A stretch of 64,000 nucleotides of DNA, taken from contig CM036225.1 in NCBI GenBank assembly GCA_020631735.1, positions 67,940,662-68,004,661 on the forward strand, given 5' to 3'. This document shows positions 37,101 to 51,700 of this stretch, in pieces. Origin of the DNA: Saccharum officinarum (Eukaryota; Streptophyta; Magnoliopsida; Poales; Poaceae). The notes under the pieces are model-generated. The model worked only from the letters and a program-made list of their open reading frames with translations, had not been told where the DNA came from and did no database searches. Position 1 is the stretch's first letter. Each line of letters starts with the position of its first letter. The position numbers were made by a program, and so were the translations under genes.

Positions 37101-40100
37101 CATTACCAAGGAGTACCATCGAGCGTGTCCAAAATGATTTTCGAGCCTATTGTATGTTCGACGCAAACCGTGCACCAATCTCGCATCAAGGTTAGCACTA
37201 TCTCCAAACAGACCAAAACGAGCATGCACTTGAGCTCGTCACCTAGGAGTTCCATCGGGTGCGTCCAAAAAGATTTTTGAGTGATGTTTGGCGCAAACCA
37301 TGCACCTATCTTGCACTAACACTACCACTGTCTCCAAATGGATTGAAACGAGATTTCACTAGACCAATGTCACATAGGAGATCCATCGGGTGTGTCCAAA
37401 ATGATTTCTGAGCCTATGGTACGTTCGATGCAAACCGTGCACCAATCTCGCATCAAGGATAGCACTATCTCTAAACAGACCAAAACGAGCATCCACTTGA
37501 GCCTCATCACCTAGGAGTACGATCGGGTGCGTCCAAAATGATTTCTAAGCGATGTTTGGCGCAAATCGTGCACCTATTTTGCACTAACACTAACACTGTC
37601 TCCAAATAGATTGAAACGAGATTCCAAATGACCAATGTCACTGAGAAGATCCATCGGGTGCGTCCAAAATGATTTTTGAGCCTATGGTACATTCGGCGGA
37701 AACCGTGCACCTATCTTGCGTCAAGATTAGCACTGTCTCCAAACAGACCAAAACGAGCATCCACTTGAGCCTCGTCACCTAGGAGTACCATCGGGTGTGT
37801 CCAAAACAATTTCTAAGCCTATGGTACGTTCGACGCAAACCGTGCACCTATCTTACGTCAAGATTAGCACTATCTCCAAATAAACAAAACGAGCATCCAC
37901 TTCAGCCTCGTCAGCTAGGGGTACGATCGGGTGCGTCCAAAACGATTTATAGGCCTATGGTACATTTGGCGCAAACCATGCACCTATCATGATTAGCACA
38001 ATCTCCAAATAGACCAAAACGAGCATCTAATTGAGCCTCGTCTCCTAGAAGTACCATCGGATGCGTCCAAAATGATTTCTAAGCCTATGGTACGTCCGGC
38101 GGAAACGGTGCACGTATCTTGCACTGACACTACTACTGCCTCCAAATGGATTGAAATAAGGTTCCACATGACCAATGTCACATAGGAGATCTATCAGGTG
38201 CGTCCAAAATGATTTCTAACCCTATGTTACGTTCGGCGCAAACCGTGCATCTATGTTGCGTCAAGATCAGCCTATCTCCAAACAGACCAAAACGAGCATC
38301 CACTTGAGCCTCATCACCTAGGAGTACCATCGGGTGTGTCTGAAATGATTTTCAAGCCTATGGTACGTTCGACGCAAACCGTGCACCAATCTCGCATCAA
38401 GGATAGCACTATCTCCAAACAGACCAAAATGAGCATCCACTTGAGCCTCATCACCTAGGAGTACGATCGGGTGTGTCCAAAACGTTTTCTAAGCGATGTT
38501 TGGCGCAAACCGTGCAACTATCTTGCACTAACACTAACACTGTCACCAAATAGATTGAAACAAGATTCCAAATGACCAATGTCACTGAGAAGAACCATCG
38601 GGTGCGTCCAAAATGATTTTTGAGCCTATGGTACATTCGGCGGAAACCGTGCACCTATCTTGCGTTAAGATTAGCACTGTCTCCAAACAGACCAAAACGA
38701 GCATCCACTTGAGCCTCGTCACCTAGGAGTACCATCGGGTGTGTCCAAAACAATTTCTAAGCCTATGGTACGTTCGACGCAAACCGTGCACCTATCTTAC
38801 GTCAAGATTAGCACTATCTCCAAACGGACCAAAACGAGCATCCACTTGAGCCTCGTCAGCTAGGGGTACGATCGGGTGCGTCTAAAATGATTTATAAGCC
38901 TATGGTACATTTGGCGCAAACCATGCACCTATCAAAATTAGCACTATCTCCAAACGGACCAAAACGAGCATCTAATTGAGCCTCGTCTCCTAGAAGTACC
39001 ATCGGATGCGTCCAAAACGATTTCTGAGCCTATGGTACGTTCGGCGCAAATGGTGCACCTATCTTGCACTGACACTACTACTGTCTCCAAATGGATTGAA
39101 ATAAGATTCCACATGACCAATGTCACATAGGAGATCTATCAGGTGCGTCCAAAACGATTTCTAACCCTATGTTACGTTCGGTGCAAACCATGCATCTATG
39201 TTGCGTCAAGATCAGCCTATCTCCAAACAGACCAAAACGAGCATCCACTTGAGCCTCATCACCTAGGAGTACCATCAGGTGTGTCTGAAATAATTTTCGA
39301 GCCTATGGTACGTTCGACGCAAACCGTGCACCAAACTCGCATCAATGTTAGCACTATCTCCAAATAGACCAAAACGAGCATCCACTTGAGCCTCGTCACC
39401 TAGGAGTACCATCGGGTGCGTCCAAAATGATTTCTCAGCGATGTTTGGTGCAAACCGTGCACCTATCTTGCACTGACACTATCACTGTCTCCAAATGGAT
39501 TGAAACGAGATTTTCACATGACTAATGTCACATAGGAGATCCATCGGGGTGCGTCCAAAATGATTTCTAAGCCTATGGTACGTTCAACGCAAACCGTGCA
39601 CCAATCTCGCATCAAGATTAGCACTACTCCAAACAGACCAAAACGACCATCCACTTAAGCCTTGTCACCTAGGAGTACCATCTTTTGCGTCGAAAACGAT
39701 TTCTGTGCCTATGGTACGCTTGGGGCAAACAGTGCACCTATCTTGCACTGACAGTGCCGTTGTCTCCAAATGGATTGAAACGAGATTCCACATGACCAAT
39801 GTCACCTAGGAGATCCATCGGGTGCGTCCAAAATGATTTCTAAGCCTACGGTACATTCGGCGCAAACCATGCACCTATCTTCTGTCAAGATTAGCTCTAT
39901 GTCCAAACAGACCAAAACGAGCATCCACGTGTGCCTCACCTACCTAGGAGTACCATCAGGTGCGTCACAATGATTTTTGAGCCCATGGTATGTTCAACGC
40001 AAACCGTGCATCTATCTTGCATCAAGATTAGCGCTATCTCCAATAGACCAAACAGGCATCAACTTGAGCCTTGTCACCAAGGAGTACTATTGAGCACATC

Positions 40101-41375
40101 CAAAACGATTTCTGAGCCTATGGTACGTTCGGCGCAAACCGTGCGTCTATGTGGCGTCAAGGTTAGCACTATCTCCAAACATACCAAAACGAGCATCCAC
40201 TTGAGCCTCGTCACCTAGGAGTACCATCGGGTGCGTCCAAATGATTTTTTGTGGTTATGGTACGTTTAGCGCAAAACGATTTTTGAGCCTATGGTACGTT
40301 CGGCGCAAACCGTGCGTCTATGTGGCGTTAAGGTTAGCACTATTCTAAACAGACCAAAACGAGCATCCACTTGAGCGTCATCACCTAGGAACCATCGAGT
40401 GCGTCCAAAACGATTTCTGAGCGATGTTTGGCGCAAACTGTGCACCTATCTTGCACTGACACTAACACTGTCTCCAAATGGATTGAAACGAGATTCAAAT
40501 GACCAATGTCACTGAGAAGATACATCAGGTGCGTCCAAAATGATTTCTGAGCATATGGTACGTTCGGCGCAACCGTGCACCTATGTTATGTCAAGATTAG
40601 CACTATCTCCAAACGGACCAAAACAATTTCTAAGCCTATGGTACATTTGGCGCAAATCTGCACCTATAAAGATTAGCACTATCTCCAAACAGACCAAAAC
40701 GAGTATCTAATTGAGCCTCGTCACCAAGGAGTACCATCGGATGTGTCCAAAACAATTTCTGAGCCTATGGTACGTTCAACGCAAATCGTGCACGCTATGC
40801 CTATCTTGCATCAAGATTAGCACTATCTCCAAACATACCAAAACGAGCATCCACTTGAGCCACGTCACGGAAGAGTACCATCGGGTGCGTCCAAAACGAA
40901 ATTTGTGCCTATGGTACGTTTTACGCAAACCATGCAACTATCTTGCACTGACACACTACCACTATCTCCAAATGGATTGAAATGAGATTCCACATGACAA
41001 ATGTCAATAGGAGATCTATCAGGTATCCAAACGATTTCTGACCCTATGTTACGTTCGGTGCAAACCGTGCATCTTCTTGCGTCAAGATTAGCACTATCCT
41101 CCGAACAAACCAAAATGAGCATCCACTGACCTCATCACTGAGGAGTACCATCGGGTGTATCTAAAACCAATTTTCGAGCTTGTGTGTATGTTCGGCGCAA
41201 AACGTGCACCTATCTTGCGTCAAGATTAGCACTATCTCCAAATAGACAAAAACAAGTAACCACTTGAGCCTCGTCACCTAGATACCATGGTGCATCCAAA
41301 ATGATTTCTGATCTACGTTTGGTGCAAACCGTGCACCTATCTTGCACTGACTCTAATAGTGTCTCCAAATGGATT
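31111..41375. repeat. 137-bp satellite array, middle segment
   Basis: This is the direct continuation of the left array in the same orientation. The monomer interrupted at 20,814 resumes here, followed by the same class A module seen after comparable monomers at about 3,660 and 6,330. It holds mixed class A and B monomers, including shortened ones lacking about 7 bp before TACGTTTGG. From about 40,200 to the gap the monomers carry many small deletions (for example CCAAATGATTTTTT at 40,237 and TCAGGTATCCAAACG at about 41,017) not seen elsewhere, which looks like reduced consensus quality at a contig end. Confidence 0.95.
37400..39290. repeat. ~0.95-kb tandem duplication in the middle segment
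   Basis: About 37,400-38,345 and 38,345-39,290 match at an offset of 943-951 bp (seven monomers), sharing variants such as AAGGATAGCACTATCTC, GGAAACCGTGCACC and AAGATCAGCCTATC. It is a local seven-monomer unit present twice, the closest thing to a higher-order repeat on this side of the gap. Confidence 0.78.
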
Positions 41376-41475
41376 NNNNNNNNNNNNNNNNNNNNNNNNN
41401 NNNNNNNNNNNNNNNNNNNNNNNNNNNNNNNNNNNNNNNNNNNNNNNNNNNNNNNNNNNNNNNNNNNNNNNNNNN
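41376..41475. other. Assembly gap (100 N)
   Basis: Exactly 100 undetermined bases, the conventional size for a gap of unknown length. The satellite orientation is opposite on the two sides. Confidence 0.99.
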
Positions 41476-42780
41476 ATAGGTGACGGTGAGGCATCAAGGC
41501 TGTGGTTATTTGTTTCAGTCTATTTAGACGATAGTGCTAATATTGACGCAAGATAGGTGCACGGTTTGTGTCGAACGTACCATAGGCTCGAAAATCATTT
41601 TTGGACGCACTCGATGGTACTCCTAGGTGACGAGGCACACGTGGATGCTCGTTTTGGTCTGTTTGGACATAGAGCTAATCATGACACAAGATGGGTGCAA
41701 GGTTTGCGCCGAACGTAGCATAGGCTCAGAAATTATTTTGGACGCACCCGATGGATCTCCTCGGTCACATTGGTCGTGTGGAATCTTGTTTCAATCCATT
41801 TAGAGATAGTATTAGAGTCAGTGCAAGATAGGTGCACGGTTTGCGCGAAACGTAGATCAGAAATCATTTTGGGATGCACCGATGGTACTTCTAGGTGACG
41901 AGGCTCAAGTGGTTACTTGTTTAAGTCTATTTGGAGATAGTGCTAATCTTGACGCAAGATAGATGCACGGTTTGCGCACGAACGTAACATAGGGTCAGAA
42001 ATCCTTTTGGACGCACCGATAGATCTACTATGTGACATTGGTCATGTGGAATCTCATTTCAATCCATTTGAGACAATGGTAGTTTCAGTCCAAGATAGGT
42101 GCACAGTTTGCGACCTCCAACGTACCATAGGCACAGAAATCATTTTGGACGCACCCGATGGTACTCCTAGGTGACGTGGCTCAAGTGGATGCTCATTTTG
42201 GTATGTTTGGAGATAGTGCTAATCTTGACGCAAGATAGGTGCACGGTTTGCGTTGAACGTACCATAGGCTTAGAAATCATTTTGGACACATCCGATGGTA
42301 CTCCTAGGTGACGAGGCTCAATTGGATAGTCCTTTTGGTCTGTTTGGAGATAGTGCTAATCTTGATAGGTGCATGGTTTGTGCCAAATGTACCATAGGGT
42401 TAGAAATCATTTTGGACGCACCTGATGGTACTACTAGGTGACGAGGCACAAGTGAATGCTCGTTTTTGTCTGTTTGGAGATAGTGCTAATCTTGACGCAA
42501 GATAGGTGCACTGTTTGCGCCGAACGTACCATAGGCTCAGAAATCATTTTGGACGCACCCGATGGATCTTCTCAGTGACATTGGTCATTTGGAATCTCGT
42601 TTCAATCTATCTGGAGACACTTTAGATTCAGTGCAAGATAGGTGCACGGTTTGCGCCAAACGTAGATCAGAAATCATTTTGGGATGCACCCGATGGTACT
42701 TCTAGGTGACGAGGCTCAAGTGGTTACTTGTTTCAGTCTATTTAGAGATAGTGCTAATCTTGACGCAAGATAGGTGCACG
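41476..42780. repeat. Gap-side satellite unit, partial and hybrid HOR copy
   Basis: Monomers run in the reverse orientation from here on. The unit begins in monomer 3 and runs to monomer 12 of the 12-mer order. Its monomers 3-7 carry variants typical of the 8-mer copies at 57.7-60.3 kb (GTTTGTGTCG, GAAATTATTTTGG, CGGTCACATTGG, TTTAGAGATAGTATT). Monomers 8-12 follow as in the 12-mer. Scattered 1-4-base indels in the first ~650 bp (for example GCGCACGAACG, GCGACCTCCAACG) suggest low consensus quality next to the gap. Confidence 0.85.
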
Positions 42781-45700
42781 GTTTGCGTCGAACGTACCAT
42801 AGGCTAAAAAATCATTTTGGACGCACTCGATGGTACTCCTAGGTGACGAGGCACACGTGGATGCTCGTTTTGGTCTGTTTGGACATAGAGCTAATCTTGA
42901 CACAAGATAGGTGCACGGTTTGCGCCGAACGAAACATAGGCTCAGAAATCATTTTGGACGCACCCGATGGATCTCCTCGGTGACATTGGTCATGTGAAAT
43001 CTCGTTTCAATCCATTTGGAGACACTGTTAGAGTTAGTGCAAGATAGGTGCACGGTTTGCGCCAAACATAGATTAAAAATCATTTTGGGATGCACCCGAT
43101 GGTACTTCTAGGTGACGAGGCTCAAGTGGTTATTTGTTTCAGTCTATTTAGAGATAGTGCTAATATTGACGCAAGATAGGTGCACGGTTTGCGTCGAACG
43201 TACCATAGGCTCGAAAATCATTTTGGACGCACTCGATGGTACTCCTAGGTGACGAGGCACACGTGGATGCTCGTTTTGGTCTGTTTGGACATAGAGCTAA
43301 TCATGACACAAGATGGGTGCAAGGTTTGCGCCGAACGTAGCACAGGCTCAGAAATCATTTTGGACGCACCCGATGGATCTCCTCGGTGACATTGGTCGTG
43401 TGGAATCTTGTTTCAATCCATTTGGAGACAGTATTAGAGTCAGTGCAAGATAGGTGCACGGTTTGCGCGAAACGTAGATCAGAAATCATTTTGGGATGCA
43501 CCCGATGGTACTTCTAGGTGACGAGGCTCAAGTGGTTAATTGTTTCAGTCTGTTTGGAGATGGTGCTAATCTTGACGCAAGATAGATGCACGGTTTGCGC
43601 CGAACGTAACATAGGGTCAGAAATCGTTTGGACGTACCCGATGGATCTCCTATGTGACATTGGTCATGTGGAATCTCATTTCAATCCATTTGGAGACAAT
43701 GGTAGTTTCAGTCCAAGATAGGTGCACGGTTTGCGCCAAACGTACCATAGGCACAGAAATCATTTTGGACGCACCCGATGGTACTCCTAGGTGACGTGGC
43801 TCAAGTGGATGCTCATTTTGGTATGTTTGGAGATAGTGCTAATCTTGACGCAAGATAGGTGCACGGTTTGCGTTGAACGTACCATAGGCTTAGAAATCAT
43901 TTTGGACACATCCGATGGTACTCCTAGGTGACGAGGCTCAATTGGATAGGTCCTTTGGTCTGTTTGGAGATAGTGCTAATCTTGATAGGTGCATGGTTTG
44001 TGCCAAATGTACCATAGGGTTAGAAATCATTTTGGACGCACCTGATGGTACTCCTAGGTGACGAGGCACAAGTGAATGCTCGTCTTTGTCTGTTTGGAGA
44101 TAGTGCTAATCTTGACGCAAGATAGGTGCACTGTTTGCGCCGAACGTACCATAGGCTCAGAAATCATTTTGGACGCACCCGATGGATCTTCTCAGTGACA
44201 TTGGTCATTTGGAATCTCGTTTCAATATATCTGGAGACACTTTAGATTCAGTGCAAGATAGGTGCACGGTTTGCGCCAAACGTAGATCAGAAATCATGTT
44301 GGGATGCACCCGATGGTACTTCTAGTTGACGAGGCTCAAGTGGTTACTTGTTTCAGTCTATTTAGAGATAGTGCTAATCTTGACGCAAGATAGGTGCACG
44401 GTTTGCGTCGAACGTACCATAGGCTAAAAAATCATTTTGGACGCACTCGATGGTACTCCTTGGTGACGAGACAGACGTGGATGATCGTCTTGGTCTGTTT
44501 GGACATAGAGCTAATCTTGACACAAGATAGGTGCACGGTTTGCGCCGAACGAAACATAGGCTCAGAAATCATTTTGGACGCACCCGATGGATCTCCTCGG
44601 TGACATTGGTCATGTGAAATCTCGTTTCAATCCATTTGGAGACACTGTTAGAGTTAGTGCAAGATAGGTGCACGGTTTGCGCCAAACATAGATTAAAAAT
44701 CATTTTGGGATGCACCCGATGGTACTTCTTGGTGACGAGGCTCAAGTGGTTATTTGTTTCAGTCTATTTAGACATAGTGCTAATATTGACGCAAGATAGG
44801 TGCACGGTTTGCGTCGAACGTACCATAGGCTCGAAAATCATTTTTGTCGCACTCGATGGTACTCCTAGGTGACGAGGCACACGTGGATGCTCGTTTTGGT
44901 CTGTTTGGACATAGAGCTAATCATGACACAAGATGGGTGCAAGGTTTGCGCCGAACGTAGCACAGGCTCAGAAATCATTTTGGACGCACCCGATGGATCT
45001 CCTCGGTGACATTGGTCGTGTGGAATCTTGTTTCAATCCATTTGGAGACAGTATTAGAGTCAGTGCAAGATAGGTGCACGGTTTGCGCGAAACGTAGATC
45101 AGAAATCATTTTGGGATGCACCCGATGGTACTTCTAGGTGACGAGGCTCAAGTGGTTACTTGTTTAAGTCTATTTGGAGATAGTGCTAATCTTGACGCAA
45201 GATAGATGCACGGTTTGCGCCGAACGTAACATAGGGTCAGAAATCCATTTGGACGCACCCGATAGATCTACTATGTGACATTGGTCATGTGGAATCTCAT
45301 TTCAATCCATTTGGAGACAATGGTAGTTTCAGTCCAAGATAGGTGCACGGTTTGCGCCAAACGTACCATAGGCACAGAAATCATTTTGGACGCACCCGAT
45401 GGTACTCCTAGGTGACGTGGCTCAAGTGGATGCTCATTTTGGTATGTTTGGAGATAGTGCTAATCTTGACGCAAGATAGGTGCACGGTTTGCGTTGAACG
45501 TACCATAGGCTTAGAAATCATTTTGGACACATCCGATGGTACTCCTAGGTGACGAGGCTCAATTGGATAGGCCCTTTGGTCTGTTTGGAGATAGTGCTAA
45601 TCTTGATAGGTGCATGGTTTGTGCCAAATGTACCATAGGGTTAGAAATCATTTTGGACGCACCTGATGGTACTCCTAGGTGACGAGGCACAAGTGAATGC

Positions 45701-48700
45701 TCGTCTTTGTCTGTTTGGAGATAGTGCTAATCTTGACGCAAGATAGGTGCACTGTTTGCGCCGAACGTACCATAGGCTCAGAAATCATTTTGGACGCACC
45801 CGATGGATCTTCTCAGTGACATTGGTCATTTGGAATCTCGTTTCAATCTATCTGGAGACACTTTAGATTCAGTGCAAGATAGGTGCATGGTTTGCGCCAA
45901 ACGTAGATTAGAAATCATGTTGGGATGCACCCGATGGTACTTCTAGTTGACGAGGCTCAAGTGGTTACTTGTTTCAGTCTATTTAGAGATAGTGCTAATC
46001 TTGACGCAAGATAGGTGCACGGTTTGCGTCGAACGTACCATAGGCTAAAAAATCATTTTGGACGCACTCGATGGTACTCCTTGGTGACGAGACAGACGTG
46101 GATGATCGTCTTGGTCTGTTTGGACATAGAGCTAATCTTGACACAAGATAGGTGCACGGTTTGCGCCGAACGAAACATAGGCTCAGAAATCATTTTGGAC
46201 GCACCCGATGGATCTCCTCGGTGACATTGGTCATGTGAAATCTCGTTTCAATCCATTTGGAGACACTGTTAGAGTTAGTGCAAGATAGGTGCACGGTTTG
46301 CGCCAAACATAGATTAAAAATCATTTTGGGATGCACCCGATGGTACTTCTTGGTGACGAGGCTCAAGTGGTTATTTGTTTCAGTCTATTTAGACATAGTG
46401 CTAATATTGACGCAAGATAGGTGCACGGTTTGCGTCGAACGTACCATAGGCTCGAAAATCATTTTGGACGCACTCGATGGTACTCCTAGGTGACGAGGCA
46501 CACGTGGATGCTCGTTTTGGTCTGTTTGGACATAGAGCTAATCATGACACAAGATGGGTGCAAGGTTTGCGCCGAACGTAGCACAGGCTCAGAAATCATT
46601 TTGGACGCACCCGATGGATCTCCTCGGTGACATTGGTCGTGTGGAATCTTGTTTCAATCCATTTGGAGACAGTATTAGAGTCAGTGCAAGATAGGTGCAC
46701 GGTTTGCGCGAAACGTAGATCAGAAATCATTTTGGGATGCACCCGATGGTACTTCTAGGTGACGAGGCTCAAGTGGTTACTTGTTTAAGTCTATTTGGAG
46801 ATAGTGCTAATCTTGACGCAAGATAGATGCACGGTTTGCGCCGAACGTAACATAGGGTCAGAAATCCATTTGGACGCACCCGATAGATCTACTATGTGAC
46901 ATTGGTCATGTGGAATCTCATTTCAATCCATTTGGAGACAATGGTAGTTTCAGTCCAAGATAGGTGCACGGTTTGCGCCAAACGTACCATAGGCACAGAA
47001 ATCATTTTGGACGCACCCGATGGTACTCCTAGGTGACGTGGCTCAAGTGGATGCTCATTTTGGTATGTTTGGAGATAGTGCTAATCTTGACGCAAGATAG
47101 GCGCACGGTTTGCGTTGAACGTACCATAGGCTTAGAAATCATTTTGGACACATCCGATGGTACTCCTAGGTGACGAGGCTCAATTGGATAGGCCCTTTGG
47201 TCTGTTTGGAGATAGTGCTAATCTTGATAGGTGCATGGTTTGTGCCAAATGTACCATAGGGTTAGAAATCATTTTGGACGCACCTGATGGTACTCCTAGG
47301 TGACGAGGCACAAGTGAATGCTCGTCTTTGTCTGTTTGGAGATAGTGCTAATCTTGACGCAAGATAGGTGCACTGTTTGCGCCGAACGTACCATAGGCTC
47401 AGAAATCATTTTGGACGCACCCGATGGATCTTCTCAGTGACATTGGTCATTTGGAATCTCGTTTCAATCTATCTGGAGACACTTTAGATTCAGTGCAAGA
47501 TAGGTGCACGGTTTGCGCCAAACGTAGATCAGAAATCATGTTGGGATGCACCCGATGGTACTTCTAGTTGACGAGGCTCAAGTGGTTACTTGTTTCAGTC
47601 TATTTAGAGATAGTGCTAATCTTGACGCAAGATAGGTGCACGGTTTGCGTCGAACGTACCATAGGCTAAAAAATCATTTTGGACGCACTCGATGGTACTC
47701 CTTGGTGACGAGACAGACGTGGATGATCGTCTTGGTCTGTTTGGACATAGAGCTAATCTTGACACAAGATAGGTGCACGGTTTGCGCCGAACGAAACATA
47801 GGCTCAGAAATCATTTTGGACGCACCCGATGGATCTCCTCGGTGACATTGGTCATGTGAAATCTCGTTTCAATCCATTTGGAGACACTGTTAGAGTTAGT
47901 GCAAGATAGGTGCACGGTTTGCGCCAAACATAGATTAAAAATCATTTTGGGATGCACCCGATGGTACTTCTTGGTGACGAGGCTCAAGTGGTTATTTGTT
48001 TCAGTCTATTTAGACATAGTGCTAATATTGACGCAAGATAGGTGCACGGTTTGCGTCGAACGTACCATAGGCTCGAAAATCATTTTGGACGCACTCGATG
48101 GTACTCCTAGGTGACGAGGCACACGTGGATGCTCGTTTTGGTCTGTTTGGACATAGAGCTAATCATGACACAAGATGGGTGCAAGGTTTGCGCCGAACGT
48201 AGCACAGGCTCAGAAATCATTTTGGACGCACCCGATGGATCTCCTCGGTGACATTGGTCGTGTGGAATCTTGTTTCAATCCATTTGGAGACAGTATTAGA
48301 GTCAGTGCAAGATCGGTGCACGGTTTGCGCGAAACGTAGATCAGAAATCATTTTGGGATGCACCCGATGGTACTTCTAGGTGACGAGGCTCAAGTGGTTA
48401 CTTGTTTAAGTCTATTTGGAGATAGTGCTAATCTTGACGCAAGATAGATGCACGGTTTGCGCCGAACGTAACATAGGGTCAGAAATCCATGTGGACGCAC
48501 CCGATAGATCTACTATGTGACATTGGTCATGTGGAATCTCATTTCAATCCATTTGGAGACAATGGTAGTTTCAATCCAAGATAGGTGCACGGTTTGCGCC
48601 AAACGTACCATAGGCACAGAAATCATTTTGGACGCACCCGATGGTACTCCTAGGTGACGTGGCTCAAGTGGATGCTCATTTTGGTATGTTTGGAGATAGT

Positions 48701-51700
48701 GCTAATCTTGACGCAAGATAGGCGCACGGTTTGCGTTGAACGTACCATAGGCTTAGAAATCATTTTGGACACATCCGATGGTACTCCTAGGTGACGAGGC
48801 TCAATTGGATAGGCCCTTTGGTCTGTTTGGAGATAGTGCTAATCTTGATAGGTGCATGGTTTGTGCCAAATGTACCATAGGGTTAGAAATCATTTTGGAC
48901 GCACCTGATGGTACTCCTAGGTGACGAGGCACAAGTGAATGCTCGTCTTTGTCTGTTTGGAGATAGTGCTAATCTTGACGCAAGATAGGTGCACTGTTTG
49001 CGCCGAACGTACCATAGGCTCAGAAATCATTTTGGACGCACCCGATGGATCTTCTCAGTGACATTGGTCATTTGGAATCTCGTTTCAATCTATCTGGAGA
49101 CACTTTAGATTCAGTGCAAGATAGGTGCACGGTTTGCGCCAAACGTAGATCAGAAATCATGTTGGGATGCACCCGATGGTACTTCTAGTTGACGAGGCTC
49201 AAGTGGTTACTTGTTTCAGTCTATTTAGAGATAGTGCTAATCTTGACGCAAGATAGGTGCACGGTTTGCGTCGAACGTACCATAGGCTCAAAAATCATTT
49301 TGGACGCACTCGATGGTACTCCTTGGTGACGAGGCAGACGTGGATGGTCGTCTTGGTCTGTTTGGACATAGAGCTAATCTTGACACAAGATAGGTGCACG
49401 GTTTGCGCCGAACGAAACATAGGCTCAGAAATCATTTTGGACGCACCCGATGGATCTCCTCGGTGACATTGGTCATGTGAAATCTCGTTTCAATCCATTT
49501 GGAGACACTGTTAGAGTTAGTGCAAGATAGGTGCACGGTTTGCGCCAAACATAGATTAAAAATCATTTTGGGATGCACCCGATGGTACTTCTAGGTGACG
49601 AGGCTCAAGTGGTTATTTGTTTCAGTCTATTTAGACATAGTGCTAATATTGACGCAAGATAGGTGCACGGTTTGCGTCGAACGTACCATAGGCTCGAAAA
49701 TCATTTTGGACGCACTCGATGGTACTCCTAGGTGACGAGGCACACGTGGATGCTCGTTTTGGTCTGTTTGGACATAGAGCTAATCATGACACAAGATGGG
49801 TGCAAGGTTTGCGCCGAACGTAGCACAGGCTCAGAAATCATTTTGGACGCACCCGATGGATCTCCTCGGTGACATTGGTCGTGTGGAATCTTGTTTCAAT
49901 CCATTTGGAGACAGTATTAGAGTCAGTGCAAGATCGGTGCACGGTTTGCGCGAAACGTAGATCAGAAATCATTTTGGGATGCACCCGATGGTACTTCTAG
50001 GTGACGAGGCTCAAGTGGTTACTTGTTTAAGTCTATTTGGAGATAGTGCTAATCTTGACGCAAGATAGATGCACGGTTTGCGCCGAACGTAACATAGGGT
50101 CAGAAATCCATGTGGACGCACCCGATAGATCTACTATGTGACATTGGTCATGTGGAATCTCATTTCAATCCATTTGGAGACAATGGTAGTTTCAATCCAA
50201 GATAGGTGCACGGTTTGCGCCAAACGTACCATAGGCACAGAAATCATTTTGGACGCACCCGATGGTACTCCTAGGTGACGTGGCTCAAGTGGATGCTCAT
50301 TTTGGTATGTTTGGAGATAGTGCTAATCTTGACGCAAGATAGGCGCACGGTTTGCGTTGAACGTACCATAGGCTTAGAAATCATTTTGGACACATCCGAT
50401 GGTACTCCTAGGTGACGAGGCTCAATTGGATAGGCCCTTTGGTCTGTTTGGAGATAGTGCTAATCTTGATAGGTGCATGGTTTGTGCCAAATGTACCATA
50501 GGGTTAGAAATCATTTTGGACGCACCTGATGGTACTCCTAGGTGACGAGGCACAAGTGAATGCTCGTCTTTGTCTGTTTGGAGATAGTGCTAATCTTGAC
50601 GCAAGATAGGTGCACTGTTTGCGCCGAACGTACCATAGGCTCAGAAATCATTTTGGACGCACCCGATGGATCTTCTCAGTGACATTGGTCATTTGGAATC
50701 TCGTTTCAATCTATCTGGAGACACTTTAGATTCAGTGCAAGATAGGTGCACGGTTTGCGCCAAACGTAGATCAGAAATCATGTTGGGATGCACCCGATGG
50801 TACTTCTAGTTGACGAGGCTCAAGTGGTTACTTGTTTCAGTCTATTTAGAGATAGTGCTAATCTTGACGCAAGATAGGTGCACGGTTTGCGTCGAACGTA
50901 CCATAGGCTAAAAATCATTTTGGACGCATTCGATGGTACTCCTTGGTGACGAGACAGACGTGGATGATCGTCTTGGTCTGTTTGGACATAGAGCTAATCT
51001 TGACACAAGATAGGTGCACGGTTTGCGCCGAACGAAACATAGGCTCAGAAATCATTTTGGACGCACCCGATGGATCTCCTCGGTGACATTGGTCATGTGA
51101 AATCTCGTTTCAATCCATTTGGAGACACTGTTAGAGTTAGTGCAAGATAGGTGCACGGTTTGCGCCAAACATAGATTAAAAATCATTTTGGGATGCACCC
51201 GATGGTACTTCTTGGTGACGAGGCTCAAGTGGTTATTTGTTTCAGTCTATTTAGACATAGTGCTAATATTGACGCAAGATAGGTGCACGGTTTGCGTCGA
51301 ACGTACCATAGGCTCGAAAATCATTTTGGACGCACTCGATGGTACTCCTAGGTGACGAGGCACACGTGGATGCTCGTTTTGGTCTGTTTGGACATAGAGC
51401 TAATCATGACACAAGATGGGTGCAAGGTTTGCGCCGAACGTAGCACAGGCTCAGAAATCATTTTGGACGCACCCGATGGATCTCCTCGGTGACATTGGTC
51501 GTGTGGAATCTTGTTTCAATCCATTTGGAGACAGTATTAGAGTCAGTGCAAGATAGGTGCACGGTTTGCGCGAAACGTAGATCAGAAATCATTTTGGGAT
51601 GCACCCGATGGTACTTCTAGGTGACGAGGCTCAAGTGGTTACTTGTTTAAGTCTATTTGGAGATAGTGCTAATCTTGACGCAAGATAGATGCACGGTTTG

